DNA of 64,000 nt, from NCBI RefSeq assembly GCF_002283555.1, contig NZ_MVOI01000012.1, forward strand, positions 3,931 through 67,930, written 5' to 3'. The notes under the pieces were generated by a model that saw only the letters and a list, made by a program, of their open reading frames with translations, ran no database searches and had not been told where the DNA came from. The stretch is from Rubrivirga sp. SAORIC476. GTDB lineage: Bacteria; Bacteroidota; Rhodothermia; Rhodothermales; Rubricoccaceae. Every line of letters starts with the position of its first letter. Positions within the stretch are counted from its first letter, which is position 1. Shown one piece after another: positions 50,882 through 60,730 of the stretch. Made by a program: the position numbers and the translations under genes.

Positions 50882-51038
50882 AGGGGATCCTCTGAAGGGG
50901 TGTGGGGGACGGGGTAGGCAGCAGGCAGTCTCAGCCTGTGCGGTATCGCTTCCAAAGCCCCGACCTCCTCGTGGTTCCGAGTCGTCAGCGTTCGATGACC
51001 CGAATGCGGCCGCAGAGGCGGAGCGTAGCGCCCCCCCG

Positions 51039-51045
51039 TACCTTC
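51039..51045 (+). promoter_or_regulatory. Putative -7 element TACCTTC for dynamin-like gene
   Basis: TACCTTC, 22 nt before ATG 51068, followed by a leader with CCC blocks. Confidence 0.5.
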
Positions 51046-51067
51046 TTCGCACACCCTCCCCACGCCG

Positions 51068-52837
51068 ATGGACTCCCCTGCCCGCGTCGCCCAGGCCCTG
51101 CTCGACCGGGAGCGCGCGCTCCTCGGCGGCCTCGGCGCGTTGCTGGACCGGGCCGACGCCCCGCCGGAGACCCGCCGACGCCTCGCCGACCTCGCGACCT
51201 CGCTCGACGAACTGTTCCTGCTCGTGGTCGCGGGCGAGTTCAACGCGGGCAAGTCGACCGTCGTGAACGCCCTCTTCGGGCGGCGCGTCATGGAGGAAGG
51301 CCCGGTGCCGACGACCGACAAGATCACCGTCCTCCGCCACGGCGACGCCGACGCGACGCACCGTCGGGGCGAGTTCATCACCGAGCGCTCGCTCGACCAC
51401 CCGCTCCTCGAACACCTCGCGCTGGTCGACACCCCGGGCACCAACTCGATCGTCAAGGAGCACCAGGCGCTCACGGAGGACTACATCCCACGCGCCGACC
51501 TGGTCCTGTTCGTCACCAGCTACGACCGGCCGCTCTCCGACTCGGAGCGGACCTTCCTCGAGTATATCCGAGGCGCCTGGGGCAAGCGACTCGTGGTGGC
51601 CGTCAACAAGGCGGACCTCGCCGAGACCGAGGCGGCACTCGACCAGGTGCTCAGCCACGTCCGCGACGGGCTGGCCCGCATCTTCGCCGAGGCGGGCATC
51701 AAGGACGCCCGGCCGCCGCTGCTCTTCCCGGTGGCCGCGCGGCTCGCGCTCCAGGCCAAGGAGGCCGACCCCGACGGCTACCGCGCGGACGAGCGCTGGG
51801 AACGCTCCCGCTTCGCGCCGTTCGAGCGCTTCCTCACGGAGACGCTCACCGAGGGCGCCCGGCTGGCGCTCAAGCTGGCCGCCCCCCTCGACGCCGCCCA
51901 GACGCTCCTCGCCGAGGTCCGGCGGGGCATCGACGCGCAGCGGGAGGTGCTGGCCGAGGACGAGGTCCAGCTGGCCGCCCTCAACGGCCGCTTCGACGAG
52001 GTCCGCGCCCAACTCGACGAGATCGCCGGGCGGGCCGTGGCCGAAGTCGACCGCGAGCTGCTCGAGATGGAGAAGCGCGGCGTCCGCTTCCTGGACGACA
52101 CGATCCGCGTGTCGCGCCTCAACCTGATCCGCGACCGCAACGCATTCCGGGAGGAGTTCGACCGGCAGGTCATCCGCGACGCCGAGCAGCGCATCGAGAC
52201 CCGCCTCGGCGACGCCGCCGATGCCCTCCTCCGGCGCGTGTTCGAGCTCTGGAATGAGACCTACACACGCCTCGCCGACCTCCGGCGCGACGACGCGCGG
52301 GCGGAGAGCGGATTCCTCTACGACCGCGAGGAGGTCCTCCGCGATGTCCTCCGCGAGGCCCGCCGCACCATCGAGCAGTACGACATGGGCGAGGAAGCAC
52401 GGCGGCTGCTGGAAAACGCCCGTTCGGCGCTCACCGTCGGCGGCGCTACGGCGGTCGGGATCGGCGCGCTGGCGGTCGTGCTGATCGCGACGACGGCGTT
52501 CGACCTGACGGGCGGCATCCTCGCGACCGGCGCCCTGGCCGCGCTGGGCTTCGTCGTGCTCCCCGCCCAGCGCCGCCGCGCCGTCCGCGAGTTCTCGGCC
52601 CGCGTGGACACGCTGCGTTCCGAACTCCGCGGAGGACTCGAACGCGAGCTGACCGACGAGGTGGACCAGGCCATCGGGAAGGTCCGCGCCCTCGTGCTGC
52701 CGGTGGCCCGGCTGGCCCTGGACGCCCGCGCCTCGCTCGACGACCGCGCCGCCGAAGCCGACCGGCTCTCGGTCGAGGCGGACGCGCTTCGGTCGGCCGT
52801 GCGCTCCGACTTCGGGGTCGGGAACGTGGAGGGGTAG
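51068..52837 (+). CDS. Bacterial dynamin-like GTPase
   Basis: This 589-residue membrane-remodelling GTPase has P-loop GEFNAGKST (about 57-65), a G2 Thr in EGPVPTTDKIT, G3 VDTPGTNS and G4 VAVNKADLAE. A long helical stalk follows (about 260-430; many Arg/Glu/Ala), as in bacterial dynamins. Two adjacent hydrophobic segments at about 457-500 (ATAVGIGALAVVLIATTAF and LATGALAALGFVVL) would dip into or cross the membrane. A final coiled helical part ends the protein. A single gene is present; many bacterial dynamins come in tandem pairs. Convergent with the antiporter gene. Confidence 0.9.
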   Translation: MDSPARVAQALLDRERALLGGLGALLDRADAPPETRRRLADLATSLDELFLLVVAGEFNAGKSTVVNALFGRRVMEEGPVPTTDKITVLRHGDADATHRRGEFITERSLDHPLLEHLALVDTPGTNSIVKEHQALTEDYIPRADLVLFVTSYDRPLSDSERTFLEYIRGAWGKRLVVAVNKADLAETEAALDQVLSHVRDGLARIFAEAGIKDARPPLLFPVAARLALQAKEADPDGYRADERWERSRFAPFERFLTETLTEGARLALKLAAPLDAAQTLLAEVRRGIDAQREVLAEDEVQLAALNGRFDEVRAQLDEIAGRAVAEVDRELLEMEKRGVRFLDDTIRVSRLNLIRDRNAFREEFDRQVIRDAEQRIETRLGDAADALLRRVFELWNETYTRLADLRRDDARAESGFLYDREEVLRDVLREARRTIEQYDMGEEARRLLENARSALTVGGATAVGIGALAVVLIATTAFDLTGGILATGALAALGFVVLPAQRRRAVREFSARVDTLRSELRGGLERELTDEVDQAIGKVRALVLPVARLALDARASLDDRAAEADRLSVEADALRSAVRSDFGVGNVEG

Positions 52838-52887
52838 CGCGCAAGGCCACACGGGTGACGGCTCCCAGGCCGGCCCTTCCGCTGCCC

Positions 52888-54210
52888 TTAGCCGTTGGCT
52901 TTCCGCTCCTCCACCTCCGACCGCCGCGCGTACCACCGCATGATGGGCGTCACCGAGAGGCCGTGGACGACCACGCTCGCCGCGATGGTCGTCAGGACGA
53001 GGCCGAGCAGCAGGTCCGAAAACCCGTCGTTGAGGCCGTGCGTTTCGGCGAACATGAGGTAATAGACCGAGCCGATGCCGCGGACCCCGAACCACGCCAG
53101 GAGGTGCCGTTGCACGCCGGAGGTGGAGGACCCGAACATGCCGACCCAGACGGCCAATGGGCGGACCACCAGGAGCACGGCCGGGACGAACCACAAGGCG
53201 TCCACGCTCCATTCGGCCCGGTGCAGCAGGGCGCCGACCAGCACGACCAGCGCGACGGCGCCGATCCGCTCCAGCTGTTCCGAGAAGCCGAGCACGGCGG
53301 ACGCCATGTAGGCGGGCGCGACGTGGTCGTCGACGGCCACCTCTTCGGCCGCGCCTTCGTGGGCCATCGTTTCCACATCCTCGGCGGGCTCGTCGCCGGA
53401 CTCCCTCCGCTCCTCAGCGCGGAGCGCCAGCCCTGCCGCGAAGGCCGCCAGGAAGGCGTAGGTGCCGATGAGCAACGCGACTCCGTAGCTGAGGGCTACG
53501 AGGCCGAGCGCCAGGAAGTCGTCCGTCCCGACCGCTTCCTTGTGAACCCTCCTCAGGTGGACCACCAGCCGCCCGACGCCCATCCCGAGCGCTGCGCCGA
53601 CCGCCAGACCACCGAGAACGGCCCACGCCACGTCCACTGCCAGCCACCGACCGAGGCCGGTCCCGAGGTCGTGCAGGCCGAGCAGGCCGAGCCCCAGCAT
53701 CACGAAGGGGAACGCCGCACCGTCGTTGAACCCCGCCTCACCGGTCAGCGAGAAGCGAAGCCGGTCGGTGTCGTCCGGCGACTCGACCTGGACGTCCGAG
53801 GCGAGCACGGGGTCGGTGGGCGCGAGCACGGCTCCCAGCAAGATGGCTGCGCCCAGCGGAAGCCCGAGACCGACTACCCCGAGCGCCGCGATGCCGAACA
53901 CGGTGAGCGTCATCGAGATGGTCGCCAGCCGGACGGGCAGCTTCCAGCGCCCATCGGAGAGCGGCGTCCGGAGCTTCAGGCCCGCCGCGAACAGCGACAG
54001 GATGACGACGATCTCGGTGAGCACCTCCAGCACGCCTGCCTCATCCACCGGATCGATCACCAGCAGCCCGATCCCGAGCGGCCCGATCCCGAGCCCGACC
54101 AGCAGGTAGAGCTGAGCGGTCGAGAGCGGGAGTCGGCTGAGCGTCGTCTTCCCGAGCGCCATCAGCGTCAGAAGCAGGCCGGCGACGACGAACCAGAGGG
54201 CGAAGGGCAC
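52888..54210 (-). CDS. Cation:proton antiporter, CPA1/NhaP type
   Basis: This protein of about 440 residues has about 12-13 membrane segments. The unwound-helix region is GAVLAPTDPVLASDVQV (TDP) and the ion-binding pair sits in LTGEAGFNDGAAFPFVML (Asn-Asp), as in NhaP/NHE-type exchangers. A cytoplasmic loop with acidic residues (EERRESGDEPAEDVETM) lies late in the protein. It exchanges Na+ or K+ for H+; selectivity is not readable. GTG 54210 (VPFALWFVVAGLLL) is preferred to an ATG at 54276, which would add a polar Arg-rich stretch. Confidence 0.9.
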   Translation of the reverse strand: MPFALWFVVAGLLLTLMALGKTTLSRLPLSTAQLYLLVGLGIGPLGIGLLVIDPVDEAGVLEVLTEIVVILSLFAAGLKLRTPLSDGRWKLPVRLATISMTLTVFGIAALGVVGLGLPLGAAILLGAVLAPTDPVLASDVQVESPDDTDRLRFSLTGEAGFNDGAAFPFVMLGLGLLGLHDLGTGLGRWLAVDVAWAVLGGLAVGAALGMGVGRLVVHLRRVHKEAVGTDDFLALGLVALSYGVALLIGTYAFLAAFAAGLALRAEERRESGDEPAEDVETMAHEGAAEEVAVDDHVAPAYMASAVLGFSEQLERIGAVALVVLVGALLHRAEWSVDALWFVPAVLLVVRPLAVWVGMFGSSTSGVQRHLLAWFGVRGIGSVYYLMFAETHGLNDGFSDLLLGLVLTTIAASVVVHGLSVTPIMRWYARRSEVEERKANG

Positions 54211-54295
54211 GGGTATCGATGAGGGGAGGCCTCGCCCAACGCCCGGCGTCGCCCGGCGGTCCCAGCGGCATCGCACTCAGGGGCTCCCCCCTACG

Positions 54296-54946
54296 TCAGG
54301 TCGTCTCCAGGCGGAGGTCGTTTGCGAAGCGGCGCAGGACATGGGCCCGGCGTTCGGCCTCGGCTCGCCCGGCGGCGGTCTGCATGGTCGCCGGGAGGCG
54401 GAGGAGCTTGACATACAGGTGGTCGGTCGCCCAGCGACGGTCGTCCAGCGCCCGGGCCGACGGCTCGGCCGGGACCGGGTCGTCGGGGTGGACGAGCGCC
54501 GAGCCCATCGCGCCCGCGGTCGCGTAGAGCCGCGCGATGCCGATGGCGCCGAGCGCGTCCAACCGGTCGGCGTCCTGGACCACCTTCGCCTCGACGGTCT
54601 CGGGCGGGATGCCCGCCGAGAAGCTGTGCGCCGCGATGGCGTGGCCGACCGCGTCCAACCGCTCGGCCGGATACCCTTCCCCTGCCAGCCATACTACCGC
54701 TGCCTCCGCCGCCAGCGACGACGCCCGTGCGCGGTCCGGCGAGTCCTTCGGGACCGTCACGCCGTCGTGGAGCCACGCGGCCGGGACCACCACGCCGAGG
54801 TCGGCCCCCTCCGCCTCGGCCAAGCGGCGGGCCCACGCGACGACCCGGCGGACGTGCGCGAGGTCGTGCGCCGCATCCCCGACCATCACCTCGCCGAGGC
54901 GGGCTTCGCAGCGGGCGGCCCAGTCGCCGATCTCGGCCTCGGTCAC
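54296..54946 (-). CDS. HD-domain phosphohydrolase (YedJ/YpgQ-like)
   Basis: This 216-residue soluble protein has HD motif residues in [39 protein letters not shown] (H...HD) and a distal Asp in [25 protein letters not shown]. This is the typical arrangement of single-domain HD hydrolases such as YedJ and YpgQ, some of which act on nucleotides. It starts at GTG 54946, overlapping the leuS stop by 4 nt (GTGA), and is therefore co-expressed with leucyl-tRNA synthetase. Confidence 0.88.
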   Translation of the reverse strand: MTEAEIGDWAARCEARLGEVMVGDAAHDLAHVRRVVAWARRLAEAEGADLGVVVPAAWLHDGVTVPKDSPDRARASSLAAEAAVVWLAGEGYPAERLDAVGHAIAAHSFSAGIPPETVEAKVVQDADRLDALGAIGIARLYATAGAMGSALVHPDDPVPAEPSARALDDRRWATDHLYVKLLRLPATMQTAAGRAEAERRAHVLRRFANDLRLETT

Positions 54947-57759
54947 GCGACGACGAAGTTGACGAGGCGCCCCGGCACGGCGATCTCCTTGCGGAGCGTG
55001 CCCTCCTCCAGGTACCGCGCCACGTTGGGCTCGGCGCGCGCGGCGGCCAGCATGGCGTCCTTCGACGCGTCGGCATCCACGATGACCGTGCCGCGGAGCT
55101 TGCCGTTGACCTGGACGGCGATCTCGACCGAGTCCTCCTTGAGCAGGTCGGGGTCGAACGTCGGCCACGGCTCGTAGGCGAGCGTGTCGTCGTGGCCGAG
55201 CTGGTGCCAGAGCTCCTCGGCGAGGTGCGGCGCGAACGGCGCCAGGAGGAGCGTGAACGCCTCGGCGGTCTGCTGCGGGATGTGCCCCCACTTCGTCCCC
55301 GCGTTGACGAACTCCATGAGCGACGCGATGGCCGTGTTGAAGCGCAGGCCCTCGATGTCGTCGGTGACCTTCTGGATGGTCGCGTGGAGCACGCGCTGCT
55401 GCTCGCGCGTCGGCTCCGCGTCCAGCACCGTCGCCGACTTCGTTCCCGTGTCGGGGTCGAGGATGAGCCGGTAGGCGCGGGCCAGGAAGCGGTGGACGCC
55501 GTCGACGGAGCGCGTATTCCAGGGTTTGGCCTGCTCCAGCGGCCCCATGAACATCTCGTACAGCCGCAGCGAGTCGGCGCCGTACTCCGCCACGATGTCG
55601 TCCGGGTTGACCACGTTGCCGCGGCTCTTCGACATCTTGTGGGCCCGGCTGGTCACGCGGGCCTCCGGGTGGGCCGTCAGCACGAAGCCGTCGCCCTTCT
55701 TCTGCACATCCGACTCGGGCACGGAGACGGCCACGAGGAGCGCGCCGTCGCGGGCGTCCTGGTGGGTCGCCTCCCCGTCGTCGTCGTCGCGGCCGTAGAG
55801 GTCGATGGCGTGCTCGGCCGAGACCCAGCCGAACACCTCCCCGTCCTCGCCGAGACGGCGGAAGGCGGTGTACTCGACCTCGCCCAGGATCATGCCCTGG
55901 TTGACGAGCTTCTGGAACGGCTCGTCGGTGGACACGATGCCCGCGTCGAACAGCACCTTGTGCCAGAACCGGGCATAGAGCAGGTGGAGCACCGCGTGCT
56001 CGGCACCGCCCACGTAGAGGTCGACCGGCATCCAGTACTGCTCCTTCTCGGGGTCGACGAGCGCGTCCGGGTTGGTGGGGTCGAGGTAGCGGAGGTAGTA
56101 CCAGCACGAGCCCGCCCACTGGGGCATCGTGTTGGTCTCGCGCCGCGCGGGCATGCCGGTCTCCGGGTCCTCGGTCGCCAGCCAGTCCGTCGCCGCGGCG
56201 AGCGGGCTCTCGCCGGTGGCCGCAGGCCGGTACTCCTCCACCTCGGGCAGCGTGAGGGGCAGCGCGTCCTTGGAGAGCGGCTGCGGCGTCGTGCCGCCCG
56301 TCTCGTCCTGGACGTGGATGATGGGCATCGGCTCGCCCCAGTAGCGCTGGCGGCTGAAGAGCCAGTCGCGCAGCTTGTAGTTGACCTGAGGACGCCCGAC
56401 GCCGTTCTGCTCCAGCCACGTCGTCACGTCGGCCTTGGCGGCCGGCACCATGAGCCCGTCGAGGCGGACGCCCTGGTCGGCGATGTCGGAGACGGGTCCG
56501 TCGGAGGCGTCCGAGTTCATCAGCACGCCGTCGGCGCCGGTGAAGACCTCCGTCCACCCGCGCGGATCGTCGCTGTACTGGCCGAAGAGGAGGTCCGCCT
56601 CGGTGTCGGTGGGGATGTCCGGCCCGGCGTGCGCGGCCAGCCACGCGTCGGACGGGCGGACGACCGGCCGGATGGGCAGCCCGTGGGCGACGGCGAACTC
56701 GAAGTCGCGGGCGTCGTGCGCCGGGACGGCCATGATGGCGCCCGTGCCGTAGCCCGCGAGGACGTAGTCGGCGATCCAGATCGGCACCTTCTCCCCGTTG
56801 ACCGGGTTGACGGCGTGCGCGCCGGTGAACACGCCCGTCTTGGCCTTCTGCTCCATCCGGTCGCGCTCGGTCTTGCGCGCCGCCGCCTCGACGTACTCGC
56901 GGACCGCCTCGGCCTGGTCGGAACTCGTCACCTGATCGACGAGCGGGTGCTCGGGGGCAAGCACCATGTAGGTCGCCCCGAAGAGCGTGTCCGGCCGCGT
57001 CGTGAACACGCGGACCTGGAGCGCCGGGTAGCCGAAGACGGCGAAGTCGACCTCGGCGCCCTCGCTCTTGCCGATCCAGTTGCGCTGCATCGCCTTGACC
57101 GACTCGGGCCAGTCGAGGTCGTCCAGTCCGTCGAGCAGGCGGTCGGCGTACTCGGTGATGCGCAGCATCCACTGCCGCATGGGCATCTGGACGACCGGGT
57201 GGCCGCCGATCTCGCTCTTGCCGTCCACCACCTCTTCGTTGGACAGCACCGCGCCCAGCTCCGGGCACCAGTTGACGGGCGCGAAGGCCTCGTAGGCGAG
57301 CCCGCGCTCATAGAGCGTCAGGAAGATCCACTGGGTCCACTTGACGTAGGCCGGATCGGTGGTGTCCACCTCGCGGCTCCAGTCGTAGCTGAAGCCGAGC
57401 CGCTGGAGCTGGCGCCGGAACGTCGCGATGTTGCGCTCGGTGGTCACGCGCGGGTGGATGCCCTCGCGGATGGCCGCCTGCTCGGCGGGCAGGCCGAACG
57501 CGTCCCAGCCCATCGGGTGGAGCACGTTGTAGCCCTGCATCCGCCTGGCCCGCGCGATGATGTCGGTCGCCGTGTAGCCCTCGGGGTGGCCCACGTGGAG
57601 GCCCGCGCCAGACGGGTAGGGGAACATGTCGAGCGCGTAGAAGCCCGGCTTGCTGGCGTCGAAGCCGGGGTCGCCGGGTCCGGGCTGGCGGAACGTCTCG
57701 TGCTCGGCCCAGAAGGCCTGCCAGCGGGTCTCGATGTCGTCGTGCGGGTATCCGGCCAT
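54943..57759 (-). CDS. leuS: Leucyl-tRNA synthetase
   Basis: This 938-residue class I synthetase charges tRNA-Leu. The HIGH-equivalent is in [24 protein letters not shown] in [15 protein letters not shown]. The CP1 editing domain shows [22 protein letters not shown] and the editing Asp in [12 protein letters not shown]. Length is slightly above the usual 860-880 because of insertions around the zinc/leucine-specific region. ATG 57759 ([21 protein letters not shown]) is supported by a TAGCTTC element 28 nt upstream. The HD gene is coupled to its end. Confidence 0.98.
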   Translation of the reverse strand: MAGYPHDDIETRWQAFWAEHETFRQPGPGDPGFDASKPGFYALDMFPYPSGAGLHVGHPEGYTATDIIARARRMQGYNVLHPMGWDAFGLPAEQAAIREGIHPRVTTERNIATFRRQLQRLGFSYDWSREVDTTDPAYVKWTQWIFLTLYERGLAYEAFAPVNWCPELGAVLSNEEVVDGKSEIGGHPVVQMPMRQWMLRITEYADRLLDGLDDLDWPESVKAMQRNWIGKSEGAEVDFAVFGYPALQVRVFTTRPDTLFGATYMVLAPEHPLVDQVTSSDQAEAVREYVEAAARKTERDRMEQKAKTGVFTGAHAVNPVNGEKVPIWIADYVLAGYGTGAIMAVPAHDARDFEFAVAHGLPIRPVVRPSDAWLAAHAGPDIPTDTEADLLFGQYSDDPRGWTEVFTGADGVLMNSDASDGPVSDIADQGVRLDGLMVPAAKADVTTWLEQNGVGRPQVNYKLRDWLFSRQRYWGEPMPIIHVQDETGGTTPQPLSKDALPLTLPEVEEYRPAATGESPLAAATDWLATEDPETGMPARRETNTMPQWAGSCWYYLRYLDPTNPDALVDPEKEQYWMPVDLYVGGAEHAVLHLLYARFWHKVLFDAGIVSTDEPFQKLVNQGMILGEVEYTAFRRLGEDGEVFGWVSAEHAIDLYGRDDDDGEATHQDARDGALLVAVSVPESDVQKKGDGFVLTAHPEARVTSRAHKMSKSRGNVVNPDDIVAEYGADSLRLYEMFMGPLEQAKPWNTRSVDGVHRFLARAYRLILDPDTGTKSATVLDAEPTREQQRVLHATIQKVTDDIEGLRFNTAIASLMEFVNAGTKWGHIPQQTAEAFTLLLAPFAPHLAEELWHQLGHDDTLAYEPWPTFDPDLLKEDSVEIAVQVNGKLRGTVIVDADASKDAMLAAARAEPNVARYLEEGTLRKEIAVPGRLVNFVVA

Positions 57760-57787
57760 GCCTGGGAGCGGTCTGTAGAGGAGGCTC

Positions 57788-57794
57788 GAAGCTA
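57788..57794 (-). promoter_or_regulatory. Putative -7 element TAGCTTC for leuS
   Basis: Minus-strand TAGCTTC, 28 nt before ATG 57759. No T-box or attenuator is visible in the short leader. Confidence 0.5.
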
Positions 57795-57935
57795 CCGCCC
57801 GCCTCGGCCGGAGATCCCCTGCGCCCGGCCCGGGGCGGTCCGCCTCGGCGTCTTCGGCGGGGGTTCGCGCGGGCAGCGGCCTGTCGCGCCCGGTCGGTGG
57901 ATGATGCCTGGGGACCGGATTCGTCGTATGCAGGG

Positions 57936-58742
57936 GTGAGCCGCCTTCCGCCCCTGCCCCTCGTGTTCTCCTCTCCCGCTGCCACGACCGCCCCAGCACC
58001 TGCCGCCGACATCGACGGCGTCGTCCACGCGCTCGACGGCATCGTGGATGACTGTCGCACCCGCGGGTGCCGCCTCGGGCTGTTCGCGGCGCTCTACCGT
58101 CGCGTGACGGTCGAGGTGAAAGGGCGCATGGACAAGGGCCAGTTCCGAGACGCCGACCGGATGGAGCGGCTCGACACGCAGTTCGCCAACCGCTACCTCG
58201 TCGCCTACGGACAGCACCGCGCCGGGGACACGCCGAGCCGCGCCTGGACTGCCGCCTTCGCCGCCCGCGACGACGATGGCCTCATCGTCCTCCAGCACCT
58301 GCTGCTGGGGATGAACGCCCACATCCTGCTCGACCTCGGCGTGACGACGGCCGAGATCGCACGAGCCCACGGCACTGCGGACCTCAAGCACGACTTCGAC
58401 GCCATCAACCGGGTGCTGGCGGACCTCGTGGACGAGATCCAGGACGAGATCGGGCGAACCTCCCCCCTGCTCCGCACGCTGGACCGCCTCGGCGGCCGGC
58501 TCGACGAGCGCCTCCTGGGGTACGGCCTCGCTCGCGCCCGCCGGCGCGCCTGGCGCCACTCGCTCGCGCTCCGCGCCGCGCCGGAACGCGTCGGGCCTCA
58601 CCTGATCGAGCGAATCGACGGCCGCGTGGAGCGGATCGCGTCCGGCATCCGCACGCCGCCACGCCGGGTCCGCATCGCGCTGGAGACCCTCCGCGAGGCC
58701 GAGCGGGAGCCCGTCCGCACCCTGATCGACCGGCTGGCCTGA
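57936..58742 (+). CDS. DUF5995 family protein
   Basis: This protein of about 268 residues has the core [53 protein letters not shown]...[35 protein letters not shown]. The ME.LD..FANRYL and [12 protein letters not shown] patterns are typical of DUF5995, an all-helical family of unknown function that may bind metal through its His residues. The start is uncertain: GTG 57936 or 57963, or ATG 57897. An Arg-rich C-terminal helix ends the protein. Confidence 0.8.
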   Translation: MSRLPPLPLVFSSPAATTAPAPAADIDGVVHALDGIVDDCRTRGCRLGLFAALYRRVTVEVKGRMDKGQFRDADRMERLDTQFANRYLVAYGQHRAGDTPSRAWTAAFAARDDDGLIVLQHLLLGMNAHILLDLGVTTAEIARAHGTADLKHDFDAINRVLADLVDEIQDEIGRTSPLLRTLDRLGGRLDERLLGYGLARARRRAWRHSLALRAAPERVGPHLIERIDGRVERIASGIRTPPRRVRIALETLREAEREPVRTLIDRLA

Positions 58743-58748
58743 GGCTGG

Positions 58749-59516
58749 CTACGCGGCCGAGCCGTGTGGCTGCGGATCTGCGTCATCCGGCCGGTTCCGC
58801 TCCTCGCGCACCTCCGACCGGCTCCGATACCGGGTCTCGACGACGTCGATCACGAGCAGGCAGGCGCCGAGCCACGTCGCGCCCGCCAGCCATCCGCCCA
58901 GCACGTCGGACAGGTAGTGGACGTTGAGGTAGACCCGGGACAGGCCGACGGAGAGAATCATCAGCGGCCCGATCACCACGGCCATCGCGCGAGCCCACGT
59001 CCGCTCGGTGAGGCGGAAGACGAGGTAGACCATCATGCCATAGAACACGGTCGAGGCGAACGCGTGGCCGCTGGGGAAGCTGAAGCCGGTCGCCTGGATG
59101 ATCTGGTCGGCGGGCCGGTCGCGAGCGAACAGCGCCTTCAGTCCGAGCACGACCAGCCCGCCCAGCCCCGACGCCGCAACCACCCGCAGCGCCGCCCAGT
59201 ACCGACGCGCGAGCACCAGCGCCAGCGCAACCCCCACCACGAAGCCGATCAGCGTCGCGTTGTTGCCGAACCACGTCACGGCGAGCCCGAGGCGGGGCGA
59301 CGCGCCGAACGTGTCGTACACGACCTCGTGCGCCATCGCGTCGAAGCGCGCGAGGTCGTCCGCCTCGGTGACCGCGTCGACGACCGACACGAAGCCTGCC
59401 AGGGCTGCGATCACGACCAGGAAGGCGACCGTGAAGCCGAGGCCGTACGGCACGCCGCGCGCGATCCGGCGGCGGAGGAACGGGACGATCGGGTGCGGGG
59501 GCCGGAGGTCGCTCAA
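58749..59516 (-). CDS. PAP2 family lipid phosphatase
   Basis: This 255-residue membrane protein has about six hydrophobic segments and the complete type 2 phosphatidic acid phosphatase triad: KALFARDRPADQ (KxxxxxxRP), FPSGHAF (PSGH) and SRVYLNVHYLSDVLGG (SRxxxxxHxxxD). It removes phosphate from phosphatidate, undecaprenyl pyrophosphate or similar lipids. The start is TTG 59516, forming a TTGA overlap with the stop of the upstream membrane protein gene. A charged tail follows the last helix. Confidence 0.93.
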   Translation of the reverse strand: MSDLRPPHPIVPFLRRRIARGVPYGLGFTVAFLVVIAALAGFVSVVDAVTEADDLARFDAMAHEVVYDTFGASPRLGLAVTWFGNNATLIGFVVGVALALVLARRYWAALRVVAASGLGGLVVLGLKALFARDRPADQIIQATGFSFPSGHAFASTVFYGMMVYLVFRLTERTWARAMAVVIGPLMILSVGLSRVYLNVHYLSDVLGGWLAGATWLGACLLVIDVVETRYRSRSEVREERNRPDDADPQPHGSAA

Positions 59517-60124
59517 AACAGCAGCACCAGCGCCGCGACGAGCCCGCCCGCGATGACGAGCCCGTTGAGGGCGACCGCCCCCAGCAACGCGAGGGCGAAC
59601 GGCAGGCTCGCCAGCCGCACGAACCGGAGCGCGCCGACCGCCTTCATCCATCCGCCCTTCGTCAGCAGCGCCAGGCCGCGGGCGGCCCAGAGCGAGCGCA
59701 CGAGGCGCCCAATGCGGCTCCCCTTGATCCGCCCGGCCGACGCGTCGGCGCGACCGGTCGCCGCCAACGCGGCCTGCTTGACCTGGCCGGGCAGGCTGGC
59801 GAGGTCGGCGAGGGTCCAGCCCGCGAGCGCGGTCGCCGCGGCGGGCAGCGCCAGGATCGCGCCGATCAGCGCGAGCGCGCCCGGCGTCAGAGGGGCCACC
59901 GCGTCGGCCAGCGCGGCGACGATCACGCCGACCGAGACGAGGCTGACGGCGGCCAGCCGGTACGCGAACCGCACGAGCGCGTCGATGCCGGGCAGCAGGC
60001 GCCCCAGCCGGGACAGCGCGCCGGACGAGTCCTCAGGGACGGCAGGGGCGAGGAGTCCCTCCTCGGCCTCGGTGGCAGGGGCGGGCGAGGAAGCGGAGAC
60101 GGGACGGACCGAGGTGGAATCCAC
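59513..60124 (-). CDS. Hypothetical membrane protein
   Basis: This 203-residue protein has a polar Ser/Pro/Glu-rich N-terminus (about 1-45), two closely spaced hydrophobic hairpin segments (about 55-105), a basic stretch (KGSRIGRLVRSLWAARG) and a final hydrophobic region (about 170-203). No motif is recognised. It is translationally coupled to the PAP2 phosphatase, so the two may act together on membrane lipids. Confidence 0.68.
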   Translation of the reverse strand: MDSTSVRPVSASSPAPATEAEEGLLAPAVPEDSSGALSRLGRLLPGIDALVRFAYRLAAVSLVSVGVIVAALADAVAPLTPGALALIGAILALPAAATALAGWTLADLASLPGQVKQAALAATGRADASAGRIKGSRIGRLVRSLWAARGLALLTKGGWMKAVGALRFVRLASLPFALALLGAVALNGLVIAGGLVAALVLLF

Positions 60125-60162
60125 GAGGCGAGTGGTGGGGTTGATGGGACTTCAACGCCACG

Positions 60163-60591
60163 ATGCCCATGCCGAGTTCGCCCGACCTCACCGCCGCCCT
60201 CCGCGACGCCCGCACCATTGCTGTGGTCGGGTGCTCGCCGCGCGGCTTCCAGACCAGCCACCGCATCGCGCGCTACATCCAGAAGGTCGGCTACCGCATG
60301 ATCCCCATCAACCCGAACCACGACGAGATCCTGGGCGAGACGGCGTACCCCTCCCTGGACGCCGTCCCGGACGACGTGGTGATCGACATCGTGGATGTCT
60401 TCCGCCGCCCGGAGTTCGTGGCCGACGTGGTGCGCGACGCCATGGAGCGTGCGGGGCGAACCGGCCGCCTGCCGCTCATCTGGACCCAGATCGGCGTCCA
60501 CTCCGACGAGGCCCGCGACCTCGCCGAGGCGGGCGGGCTACCCTACGTCGCCGACCGCTGCCTGATGGTGGACCACGCCGCGCTGGTCTGA
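60163..60591 (+). CDS. CoA-binding protein (YccU family)
   Basis: This 142-residue Rossmann-fold protein shows TIAVVGCSPRGFQTSHRIARYIQKVGYRMIPINPNHDEILGETAYPSLDAVPDDVVIDIVDVFRRPEF. The whole is typical of the CoA-binding domain found alone in YccU and at the start of acyl-CoA synthetases. The conserved LPLIWTQIGVHSDEAR and DRCLMVDH end the domain. Function in the cell is not established. ATG 60163 or 60169 could be used. Confidence 0.92.
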   Translation: MPMPSSPDLTAALRDARTIAVVGCSPRGFQTSHRIARYIQKVGYRMIPINPNHDEILGETAYPSLDAVPDDVVIDIVDVFRRPEFVADVVRDAMERAGRTGRLPLIWTQIGVHSDEARDLAEAGGLPYVADRCLMVDHAALV

Positions 60592-60698
60592 CCTCGCGAC
60601 CGGCAGGGCATCCGGAATGGATCGTGGGTACTCAGACCCTCGTCCTGAATGAGCGGAAAGGGCACGCAGGCGTCCCTCTCGCCCGGAATACAGGGCGC

Positions 60699-60706
60699 TA
60701 AGTTAG
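60699..60706 (+). promoter_or_regulatory. Putative -7 element TAAGTTAG for sulfatase
   Basis: TAAGTTAG, 24 nt before ATG 60731, lies inside a small inverted repeat GCTAAGTTAGC. A regulator bound there would cover the -7 box. Confidence 0.45.
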
Positions 60707-60730
60707 CCCAAACTCATCCAGGCCGACTCG

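Noticed and set aside
49775-53212. A 1145-codon open frame on the minus strand covering the antisense of the dynamin-like GTPase
   Set aside because: Only its last 368 codons (from ATG 50881) look like a protein, the outer-membrane barrel. The rest is a shadow of the GTPase gene and would skip the promoter region.
57760-57935. T-box or leader-peptide attenuator before leuS
   Set aside because: Only 28 nt separate the -7 element from the ATG, and no Leu-codon leader or terminator/antiterminator pair is visible.
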